Below are positions 1 through 6,277 of a stretch of DNA of 7,623 bases, piece after piece (the first letter of the stretch is position 1; each line of letters opens with the position of its first letter). Source of the stretch: Oribacterium sp. (GTDB taxonomy: Bacteria > Bacillota_A > Clostridia > Lachnospirales > Lachnospiraceae); the NCBI GenBank assembly GCA_017940955.1, contig JAGAXP010000046.1, positions 1-7,623 of the forward strand, written 5' to 3'. The notes beneath the pieces are model-generated. The model was not told the DNA's origin. It did no database searches and saw only the letters and a list, made by a program, of their open reading frames with translations. Both the position numbers and the translations under genes were made by a program.

Positions 1-859
<859 letters not shown>

Positions 860-956
860 GCATTGACCCCTGATATAGTATGAAAATCCGGATCCGGACC
901 GGTAATCATTATAAACAATGTAAATCATCCAATATAAAACGAGGAGATAATAAATC
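860..956 (+). promoter_or_regulatory. glpK to glpA-like spacer with 12-bp palindrome and RBS
   Basis: This 97-bp spacer contains the perfect 12-bp palindrome TCCGGATCCGGA (887-898), extended by ACCGG on the right. A strong Shine-Dalgarno, GAGGAG (941-946), lies 10 nt before the ATG at 957. I see no U-tract terminator and no convincing -35/-10 pair, so cotranscription with glpK is the simplest reading. The palindrome could be an operator or an mRNA processing hairpin, or it could be chance. Confidence 0.4.
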
Positions 957-2402
957 ATGACTTACGATGTGATCATTATCGGTGCAGGTGTCACCGGTGC
1001 AGCCGTAGCGAGAGAGCTTTCCCGCTACAACGTAGAAGTATGTGTTCTCGATAAGGAAGAGGACGTATGCTGCGGAACTTCAAAAGCAAACAGCGCCATC
1101 ATTCACGCAGGCTACGATGCAGAGCCGGGATCAAACATGGCAAAGATGAACGTTCGCGGAAATTACATGATGGATCAGCTCTGCAAGGATCTGGACGTTC
1201 CTTTCAAGAGAAACGGTTCACTGGTTGTATGTGTGCATGAGGAAATGCTTCCGGGACTTAAGGAGCTCTATGATAAGGGCGTTAAGAATGGTGTTCCGGG
1301 CATGAAGCTTCTGAGCAGAGAAGAAGCTCTCGCAATGGAGCCTAACCTTTCCGATAACGTTCAGGGTGCTCTTTATGCAGAGACAGCCGGAATCATCTGC
1401 CCATTTAAACTTAACATCGCCATGGCAGAGAATGCCAATGTTAACGGCGTAGACTTCCGCTTCAACACCCGCGTTGAGAAGATCACCAAGGGAGAAGACG
1501 GTCTCTGGTATCTCCGCACCAACAACGGCGAATACAAGACAAGATATGTAGTTAATGCTGCCGGCGTTTATGCAGACGTATTCCACAACATGGTTAGCGA
1601 AGAGAAGATTCACATCATAGAGCGCCGCGGAGAGTATTATCTTCTTGACAGAACAGTAGGTGATCACGTAAGTCACACAATTTTCCCTCAGCCCAATAAA
1701 TTCGGTAAGGGCGTTCTGGTAGCACCTACAGTTCATGGAAACCTCCTTGTAGGACCTACAGCCATCGATCAGGATGATAAGGATGCAACAAACACAACCC
1801 AGTTCGGAATGGATCAGATCACAGCCAAGGCTTCTGAGAATGTAAAGAACCTTCCATTAAGAAGTGTTATCACTTCCTTCTCAGGACTTCGTGCTCATGA
1901 AGATCATCAGGAATTCATCCTCGGAGAAGTTAAGGATGCACCGGGCTTCATCGACTGTGCAGGTATCGAGTCACCTGGACTTTCAAGCTCACCGGCTATC
2001 GGAGAGTACATCGGAAATATGCTCCGTGACATGATGAAGCTCACAGCGAAAGAAAACTGGATCGCCACTAGAAAAGATGTACTTGATCCTAAGAAGCTTT
2101 CATTAGAAGAAAGAAATGAACTTATCAAGAAGAATCCTGCATACGGACAGATCATCTGCAGATGCGAGTCTGTATCAGAAGGCGAGATTCTTGATGCCAT
2201 CCACAGACCTCTGGGCGCACGTTCACTTGACGGCATAAAGAGAAGAACCAGAGCAGGAATGGGCCGCTGCCAGGCAGGTTTCTGCAGTCCCCGTGTAATG
2301 GATATCCTTGCAAGAGAGCTGGGACTTCCACTTACAGAGATCACAAAGAGCGGCGGAAAGTCAAACATCGTGCTTGAGCACTCCAAGGAGGTAGCAGAAT
2401 GA
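957..2402 (+). CDS. glpA: GlpA-like FAD-dependent glycerol-3-phosphate dehydrogenase with BFD-type [2Fe-2S] domain
   Basis: Predicted to oxidise glycerol-3-phosphate to dihydroxyacetone phosphate (DAO/COG0579 type oxidoreductase, 481 aa, cytoplasmic). The N-terminus is a Rossmann FAD site, VIIIGAGVTGAAVAREL (residues 5-21), with Asp32 closing the second strand. GTSKANSAIIHAGYDAEPG (about 40-58) is typical of the COG0579/GlpA group. The C-terminal ~80 residues form a BFD-like [2Fe-2S] domain with C401-x-C403 and C438-x4-C443, as at the C-terminus of E. coli GlpA, which is longer (~540 aa). The start is ATG 957 after GAGGAG. The gene follows glpK and overlaps the next flavoprotein gene by 4 nt (ATGA), indicating translational coupling and probably a complex. 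The substrate is inferred from the family and from glpK next door; another 2-hydroxyacid substrate is less likely. No membrane segment is seen. Confidence 0.9.
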   Translation: MTYDVIIIGAGVTGAAVARELSRYNVEVCVLDKEEDVCCGTSKANSAIIHAGYDAEPGSNMAKMNVRGNYMMDQLCKDLDVPFKRNGSLVVCVHEEMLPGLKELYDKGVKNGVPGMKLLSREEALAMEPNLSDNVQGALYAETAGIICPFKLNIAMAENANVNGVDFRFNTRVEKITKGEDGLWYLRTNNGEYKTRYVVNAAGVYADVFHNMVSEEKIHIIERRGEYYLLDRTVGDHVSHTIFPQPNKFGKGVLVAPTVHGNLLVGPTAIDQDDKDATNTTQFGMDQITAKASENVKNLPLRSVITSFSGLRAHEDHQEFILGEVKDAPGFIDCAGIESPGLSSSPAIGEYIGNMLRDMMKLTAKENWIATRKDVLDPKKLSLEERNELIKKNPAYGQIICRCESVSEGEILDAIHRPLGARSLDGIKRRTRAGMGRCQAGFCSPRVMDILARELGLPLTEITKSGGKSNIVLEHSKEVAE

Positions 2403-3667
2403 ATAAAGTAGATATCGTAATAGTCGGCGGAGGACCCGCAGGTCTCGCCGCCGCAGTAGCCGCAAAGAAAGCCGGCTGCGACAGCATTCTCATCCTTGAG
2501 AGAGACGGAGAGCTGGGAGGAATCCTTAATCAGTGCATCCACAACGGATTCGGTCTCCACACATTTAAAGAGGAGCTTACAGGTCCCGAGTACGCAGGCC
2601 GTTTCATCCGGCAGGCCCTGGACCTTAACATCGAATACAAACTGAACACCATGGTTATGGATATCTCACCGGAGAAGGTCATCACAGCCATGAACCGTAC
2701 AGACGGAATGTTCCAGATCCAGGCAGGAGCAGTTATCCTCGCCATGGGCTGCCGCGAACGTCCCAGAGGAGCCCTCAATATCCCGGGCTATAGACCCGCC
2801 GGAATCTTCTCAGCAGGAACCGCACAGAGACTTGTTAACATCGAAGGCTACATGCCAGGAAGAGAAGTTGTTATCCTGGGCTCCGGAGATATCGGACTCA
2901 TCATGGCACGCCGTATGACACTGGAAGGCGCAAAGGTAAAGGTTGTTGCCGAGCTTATGCCTTACTCAGGCGGACTCAAGAGAAACATTGTACAGTGCCT
3001 TGACGACTACGGAATCCCTCTCAAGCTTTCACACACAGTCATAGACATCGAAGGCAAGGAGCATATCTCAGCTGTAACCATCGCTGAGGTTGGACCTGAT
3101 CGTAGGCCGATCCCCGGCACAGAAGAGCGATACACCTGTGACACACTTCTTCTTTCCTGCGGACTTATACCTGAGAACGAGCTTTCACAGTCCGCCGGCA
3201 TTGAAATGAGCCGCATCACTTCAGGTCCTGTTGTAAATGAGAGCCTCGAGACCAATGTTCCCGGCATCTTCGCCTGTGGTAATGTCCTTCACGTACACGA
3301 TCTCGTAGATTATGTTTCAGAGGAAGCCGGACGTGCCGGAGAGAACGCAGTGAAGTATGTAAAGGGACAGCTTGATGATAATGCTTCCGGAAAGCTCATC
3401 AAGCTTGCTGCAACCGACGGTGCAAGATACACAGTTCCTTCAACTATCGATCCCGGCCGTATGGATGAGAACCTGACAGTCCGTTTCCGTGTCGGCGATG
3501 TATATAAGGATTCCTATGTTTCTGTATATTATGGAGACGAGAGAGTTCAGCACAGAAAGCGCCAGATCCTGGCACCGGGCGAGATGGAGCAGATCATCGT
3601 AAAGAAGGAAGATTTGCTGTCAAGACCGGAGATGGAAACTATAACCATCAAGATTGAAAAAGAGTAA
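2399..3667 (+). CDS. FAD/NAD(P)-dependent oxidoreductase, partner subunit of the GlpA-like dehydrogenase
   Basis: A 422-aa flavoprotein of the pyridine nucleotide-disulfide oxidoreductase superfamily (NADH oxidase / HcnB-like). It has an N-terminal FAD fold with IVIVGGGPAGLAAAVAA (6-22), ATG-type motif AVILAMGCRERPRG (about 109-122), a second Rossmann nucleotide site with G161-S-G-D-I-G166, and a C-terminal FAD contact GIFACGNVLHVHDLVDY followed by a helix. No CxxC redox disulfide is seen, so it is not a thioredoxin or lipoamide reductase. About 100 residues after 325 form an extra, probably beta-rich tail. AAGGAGG just upstream and the ATGA overlap with the preceding gene fix the start and suggest equimolar synthesis. 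By context it probably passes electrons between the GlpA-like subunit and NAD(P) or another carrier, a role comparable to GlpB or HcnB. That role is inferred, and I give no gene symbol because it is not a clear GlpB orthologue. Confidence 0.88.
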   Translation: MNKVDIVIVGGGPAGLAAAVAAKKAGCDSILILERDGELGGILNQCIHNGFGLHTFKEELTGPEYAGRFIRQALDLNIEYKLNTMVMDISPEKVITAMNRTDGMFQIQAGAVILAMGCRERPRGALNIPGYRPAGIFSAGTAQRLVNIEGYMPGREVVILGSGDIGLIMARRMTLEGAKVKVVAELMPYSGGLKRNIVQCLDDYGIPLKLSHTVIDIEGKEHISAVTIAEVGPDRRPIPGTEERYTCDTLLLSCGLIPENELSQSAGIEMSRITSGPVVNESLETNVPGIFACGNVLHVHDLVDYVSEEAGRAGENAVKYVKGQLDDNASGKLIKLAATDGARYTVPSTIDPGRMDENLTVRFRVGDVYKDSYVSVYYGDERVQHRKRQILAPGEMEQIIVKKEDLLSRPEMETITIKIEKE

Positions 3668-3669
3668 AC

Positions 3670-3816
3670 ATGGTTTATATGACACTTTCTGTGGATGTGC
3701 AAAAGCATCCGCAGGAAGATGTCTCCGAAAATAACCTTTATATTAAGAAAGTATCCAGTGAATATGAGCCGAATATATCTGAATTTGTAAATCAGTTAAA
3801 ACGGCCAGAAGCATGA
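3670..3816 (+). CDS. Possible small protein, 48 aa, between the flavoprotein and DUF1667 genes
   Basis: ATG 3670 lies 2 nt after the flavoprotein stop codon and the frame runs to TGA 3814-3816, 20 nt before the DUF1667 gene. The product starts MVYMTLSVDVQKHPQE, is polar and acidic, and has no Cys, membrane segment or motif I recognise. Upstream there is only a weak purine stretch (AAAAGAG), so expression would rely on translational coupling. A 48-codon open frame is not rare by chance, but its exact fit in an otherwise tight operon gap makes it worth listing. The alternative is an untranslated operon spacer. Confidence 0.3.
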   Translation: MVYMTLSVDVQKHPQEDVSENNLYIKKVSSEYEPNISEFVNQLKRPEA

Positions 3817-3836
3817 GTTTATAGGAGAATAGAATT

Positions 3837-4205
3837 ATGGAGCAGAGACATTTAACCTGTATCGGCTGTCCCATGGGCTGCCAGCTAACAGTCGAGATGG
3901 ATAAAGGAGAAGTCCTTTCGGTTTCGGGAAATACCTGCAAGAGAGGCGACATATACGCAAGAAAAGAGGTTACTAATCCTACAAGAATAGTAACTTCTAC
4001 CATAGCCGTAAAAGAAGGCGACAAGGAAAGAGTTTCCTGCAAGACAGCAAACGACATTCCGAAGGACAAAATCTTCGCGGTAATGCAGGACATCAACCAC
4101 GCAGTCTGCAAGGCACCCATCAGCATCGGTGACGTCCTCATCGAAGATGCAGCCGGCACAGGCGTAGCTGTAATCGCAACACGCGACATCAGAAAAATAT
4201 CATAA
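3837..4205 (+). CDS. DUF1667 (COG3862) small CXXC/Fe-S protein of the glycerol-3-phosphate dehydrogenase operon
   Basis: A 122-aa protein of the DUF1667 family, which is described as having conserved CXXC pairs and is commonly found beside this pair of flavoproteins in Firmicutes. The N-terminus reads LTCIGCPMGCQLTVE, with C8-x2-C11-x3-C15, followed 18 residues later by C34 in GNTCKRGDIYARKEVTNPTR. This spacing and the trailing K-R-G resemble the [4Fe-4S] loop at the N-terminus of molybdopterin oxidoreductases, so a cluster-binding electron carrier role is inferred. Two more Cys occur further on, in VSCKTAND and AVCKAP. The C-terminal part (about 65-115) resembles a small alpha/beta domain ending in GTGVAVIATRDI. 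The start is ATG 3837 after AGGAGA with good spacing. It is the last gene before the operon terminator and may fill the place held by the Fe-S subunit GlpC in E. coli, but it has no membrane segments. Confidence 0.88.
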   Translation: MEQRHLTCIGCPMGCQLTVEMDKGEVLSVSGNTCKRGDIYARKEVTNPTRIVTSTIAVKEGDKERVSCKTANDIPKDKIFAVMQDINHAVCKAPISIGDVLIEDAAGTGVAVIATRDIRKIS

Positions 4206-4208
4206 ATA

Positions 4209-4269
4209 ATTAAACGGGCTCTGATTTGCACAGATAAGTAGATGTGTGAATCAGAGCCTGTTTAATTTT
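4209..4269 (+). terminator. Long intrinsic terminator of the glp operon
   Basis: The left arm ATTAAACGGGCTCTGATT (4209-4226) pairs with AATCAGAGCCTGTTTAAT (4249-4266) over 18 bp with a single G-U wobble. The stem continues inward with TGCACA (4227-4232) against TGTGTG (4243-4248), two of the six pairs being wobbles, leaving the 10-nt loop GATAAGTAGA. The 3' arm ends in TTTAAT followed by TTT. It begins 3 bp after the DUF1667 stop codon. Confidence 0.93.
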
Positions 4270-4311
4270 GTGAAAAACTTATAAAATCACTTAAAATAAC
4301 CGATTATTTTG

Positions 4312-4339
4312 TTGAGGGATTTAAATATATATGTATAAT
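4312..4339 (+). promoter_or_regulatory. Sigma-A type promoter for the pilin gene
   Basis: TTGAGG (4312-4317) and a perfect TATAAT (4334-4339) are separated by 16 nt of AT-rich DNA, just past the glp terminator. Transcription would start near 4346 and leave a leader of about 200 nt before the pilin ATG. Confidence 0.7.
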
Positions 4340-4345
4340 CTTAAA

Positions 4346-4546
4346 TGTGGAAGACATATTGTATTCTGAAAAGAAACACTATAATCACTAAAGGAATAGT
4401 GACTGTAAAAGGATCCAATTATATCTGCATCTGTATGCCGGATATTAAAGCTCCAAAAAGCACGTTAATATTGCCGGTTCGATGTACATCTGTGTGTCAG
4501 AAATAAACGGCGGAAAACATGCATTTATGGATAAGGAGAGAGAGGA
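4346..4546 (+). promoter_or_regulatory. Long, possibly structured 5' leader of the pilin gene
   Basis: About 200 nt lie between the predicted start of transcription and the pilin ATG. TCACTA (4385-4390) pairs with TAGTGA (4397-4402) around the loop AAGGAA; the nearby CACTAT (4377-4382) could pair with the same right arm instead. CCGG-ATATTAA (4438-4448) pairs with TTAATAT-TG-CCGG (4465-4477) with a 2-nt bulge. GATGTACATC (4481-4490) is a perfect palindrome. Pilin leaders in clostridia are sometimes c-di-GMP riboswitches, but I could not match the GEMM-I or GEMM-II core here. The RBS AAGGAGAGAGAGG directly precedes the start codon. Confidence 0.35.
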
Positions 4547-5008
4547 ATGAAAAGAATAACAGGAAAGAAAGGATTCACCCTGGCAGAATTACTTATCGTT
4601 GTTGCAATCATTGGAGTACTTGTGGCTATAAGTATCCCGATTTTTACAAATAATTTGAGGAAAGCAAGACTTGCCACCAACCAGGCAAACGCAAGAGCGG
4701 CATATGCGGCGGCTATGGCTTGGTATATAGAGAATACGGATCTTAGTGATGAATTTCAAATATATAAAGATGCTGGATACTATGATGTAAGTAAAGGCGT
4801 TTTTATTCCTGGAAATGATGATGGAGCCACTGAACCTGCTTCAAATGATCCGCTTATGGAGCCTGATATAGCTTCTTGGGATATAAATACACCAACAAGA
4901 TTAAAAAATGAGAAAAAATGTTTAGGTGATGTGGTTTATAAGAAGTGGTATGTGTATTGGAAAAGGGGTTTTGACGGAACAATTGATAATTATCAAGCAT
5001 TCAATTAA
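4547..5008 (+). CDS. Type IV pilin-like / pseudopilin protein
   Basis: A 153-aa prepilin with a class III signal peptide. The short basic leader MKRITGKKG ends at Gly9, the predicted prepilin peptidase site, followed by FTLAELLIVVAIIGVLVAI with Phe1 and Glu5 of the mature protein. Residues 10-31 form the hydrophobic N-terminal helix (membrane anchor and pilus core), continuing in an Ala-rich amphipathic helix to about 60. The C-terminal half is a short polar globular domain, rich in Asp, Tyr and Trp, with a single Cys, so no pilin disulfide loop. The domain is unlike any pilin I can name, so major pilin, minor pilin and secretion or competence pseudopilin all remain possible. It has its own promoter and terminator and no assembly genes beside it; an assembly machine elsewhere in the genome would be required. 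The start is ATG 4547 after a strong RBS. Confidence 0.88.
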   Translation: MKRITGKKGFTLAELLIVVAIIGVLVAISIPIFTNNLRKARLATNQANARAAYAAAMAWYIENTDLSDEFQIYKDAGYYDVSKGVFIPGNDDGATEPASNDPLMEPDIASWDINTPTRLKNEKKCLGDVVYKKWYVYWKRGFDGTIDNYQAFN

Positions 5009-5025
5009 ATAATCAAATATTTTTC

Positions 5026-5053
5026 GAAGCTCCCCACACGGGAGCTTCTTTTT
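5026..5053 (+). terminator. Intrinsic terminator after the pilin gene
   Basis: GAAGCTCCC (5026-5034) and GGGAGCTTC (5040-5048) form a perfect 9-bp stem with loop CACAC, followed by TTTTT (5049-5053). It starts 17 bp after the pilin stop codon. Confidence 0.95.
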
Positions 5054-5073
5054 ATAAAGATCACTATCACTAA

Positions 5074-5228
5074 AGTCTTGATTGTAGAAAATCATTGCCA
5101 CGAGAGTCTTGATTGTAGAAAACCATTGCCACAAGAGTCTTGATTGTAGAAAACCATTGCCACAAGAGTCTTATTTGTAGAAAATCATTACCACAAGAGT
5201 CTTGTTTGTTAATTATCATTATTCCGTC
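5074..5228. repeat. 31-bp tandem repeat array, about 5 copies
   Basis: Head-to-tail copies start at 5074, 5105, 5136, 5167 and 5198. The unit begins AGTCTTGATTGTAGAAAA and ends TTGCCACAAG. Copies 2 and 3 are identical, copy 1 differs at two positions, copy 4 at a few, and copy 5 decays in its second half. A decayed partial copy may precede the array (about 5060-5073). There are no spacers, so it is not a CRISPR array. The junctions create the near-palindrome CAAGAGTCTTG (for example 5132-5142 and 5194-5204). The unit has no stop codon in any minus-strand frame, so minus-strand open frames across it arise from the repeat itself. Confidence 0.93.
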
Positions 5229-5266
5229 CTCACTTCCTTGTCCAAAGATCATAAATTCCAAATCAG

Positions 5267-5913
5267 ATTTGATTCAGAAATAATAATTGTTCAAGCGAGT
5301 CAAAGATCTTTGAACGTTTCAATGACTGCAATACAGTTATCCTGAAAATGAAGTCAACCATAGAGTTATTATTCATTGATTTCAAAGCAGGTTTTATCCA
5401 TCTGAAGTCATTTCACTGGCATAGATTCATTGACTCCATATCCGATTTTATTCATTTTAAGTCATTCAATCGGCTCATGTTCATTGACTCCATAACAGGA
5501 TTTATTCATCTGAAGTAATACCGCTGGCTTACTTTCATTGACTCCAAATCCGGATTTACCCATCTGGAGTCATTACAGTGACTTATGTTCATTGACTCCA
5601 TATCCGGCTTTATCTATCTGAAGTCATTCCACGGGCTTAGGACCATTGACTCCAAATCCGGTTTTGACAATCTGAAGTCAATCCACTGACTAATATTCAT
5701 TGACTCCATATCCCGTTTTATTCATCCGAAGTCATTTCACTGACTTAAGTTCATTGACTTCATTTCCGATTTAATTCATCTTAAGTCAACCCACCGGCTT
5801 TTTGGTTTTGACTTCAAGTCAAGTAATATCCATTCTGAGTCATGCCGGGAGATGGTTTTTATCGTATTCGAGGCCGAACCTATCCATTTGTCGTCAAATT
5901 CTAAACCTTATAT
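5267..5913. repeat. 54-bp tandem repeat array, about 10 clear copies plus decayed ends
   Basis: The CATTGACT-like anchor recurs exactly every 54 bp at 5320, 5374, 5428, 5482, 5536, 5590, 5644, 5698, 5752 and 5806, with recognisable decayed copies before (from about 5267) and after (to about 5913). No copy has gained or lost a base although many substitutions occur. Each unit holds TGACTCCA or TGACTTCA and, about 20 nt later, TGAAGTCA or a variant, giving inverted arms; in the 5536 copy these are TGACTCCA and TGGAGTCA, a perfect match. In one + frame the unit reads as an 18-residue repeat like IDSISGFIHLKSFHWLMF, but that frame is broken by stops at 5516, 5579, 5687 and 5741. It lies between the pilin and diguanylate cyclase genes. 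Its function is unknown. Confidence 0.92.
5808..5822. repeat. Perfect inverted repeat TTGACTT-C-AAGTCAA
   Basis: A 7-bp inverted repeat around a single C lies in the last clear 54-bp unit. It arises because an AAGTCAA has appeared directly next to the usual TTGACTTC. It could bind a dimeric protein. There is no T-tract, so it is not a terminator. Confidence 0.5.
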
Positions 5914-5946
5914 TGTCAAATCCTAAACCTTATATTGTCGAATCAG
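5893..5946. repeat. 22-bp direct repeat, two copies plus a partial third
   Basis: A unit starting GTCAAATYCTAAACC and ending TTATATT occurs at 5893-5914 and 5915-5936, with a single difference between the copies. A third, GTCGAATCAG, breaks off at about 5946. It overlaps the decayed end of the 54-bp array. Confidence 0.75.
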
Positions 5947-6091
5947 AATCCGCATTAAATCTTCACAGAATAATTATTCCGAAATTAATATAAAACTTAT
6001 AAATCAAATGTTTTATCACGAAATATTATATATAGTAATTTAGAAAAGCATTATTGTGTTCAGATATCTTAACTAAATTAATAATATATGA
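5947..6091 (+). promoter_or_regulatory. AT-rich stretch with a weak promoter candidate upstream of the GGDEF gene
   Basis: Very AT-rich DNA between repeat arrays with no plausible gene. The best promoter-like pair I see is TTCACA (5962-5967) and TAATAT (5986-5991) with an 18-nt spacer; other TATA-like hexamers nearby are equally possible in such DNA. A start here would put the purine-rich repeat array into the leader of the diguanylate cyclase mRNA. Confidence 0.25.
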
Positions 6092-6260
6092 GCAAGCAAG
6101 AGCAGGCGTAAGAACAAGTGTAAGCGTAAATGAAAGAGCAAGTGAAAGAGCAAGTAAAAGCGCAGATGCAAGTGAAAGCACAAATGTAAGTAAAAGTGCA
6201 GATGCAAGTAATAACGCAGATGCAACTAAAAGCGCAAATGCAAGTAAAAGCACAAAAAGC
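6092..6260. repeat. Purine-rich hexamer / 18-bp tandem repeat directly before the GGDEF gene
   Basis: Hexamers of the type AAGYRN run from about 6092. From about 6164 they settle into a clear 18-bp unit, GCAGATGCAAGTAAAAGC and variants, repeated about five times to a 9-nt remnant ending at 6260. The + strand is A/G rich. In one frame it reads as Ser-Ala-Asp-Ala-Ser-Lys repeats (frame open 6054-6353), but that frame has only a TTG start, no clear RBS, and overlaps the GGDEF gene start in another frame, so I do not call it a gene. The array ends where the RBS of the GGDEF gene begins. Confidence 0.75.
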
Positions 6261-6267
6261 AGAGGAG
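6261..6267 (+). promoter_or_regulatory. Shine-Dalgarno supporting a TTG start
   Basis: AGAGGAG lies 10 nt before TTG 6278. In this frame the region is open only from 6248 and the first ATG comes about 64 codons in, after the first predicted membrane segment, so the TTG is the best supported start of the GGDEF protein. Confidence 0.65.
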
Positions 6268-6277
6268 ACCCACCATC

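Noticed and set aside
864..890. Promoter between glpK and the glpA-like gene (TTGACC at 864-869)
   Set aside because: No -10 hexamer lies at a suitable distance; the TATAGT that follows is only a few bases away.
1218..1736. Long minus-strand open frame inside the glpA-like gene
   Set aside because: It is a shadow of a strongly supported + strand gene, with no family resemblance in its translation.
4346..4546. c-di-GMP (GEMM) riboswitch before the pilin
   Set aside because: The conserved core segments of GEMM-I and GEMM-II could not be found by eye. Only generic hairpins are seen.
5070..5261. Minus-strand 63-codon open frame through the 31-bp array
   Set aside because: The repeat unit has no stop in any minus frame, so openness carries no weight. 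The peptide simply cycles through the repeat and no RBS is evident.
5074..5913. CRISPR array
   Set aside because: The 31-bp and 54-bp copies are directly adjacent with no unique spacers, and no cas gene is present.
5802..5993. + strand 63-codon frame across the end of the 54-bp array and the 22-bp repeats
   Set aside because: It is not in the frame of the 18-residue repeat, has no RBS, and crosses two unrelated repeat types.
6026..6253. Minus-strand Leu/Ala-rich hydrophobic frame that looks like a membrane protein
   Set aside because: The hydrophobicity is the complement of the A/G-rich hexamer repeat. It starts at GTG inside the array and has no RBS.
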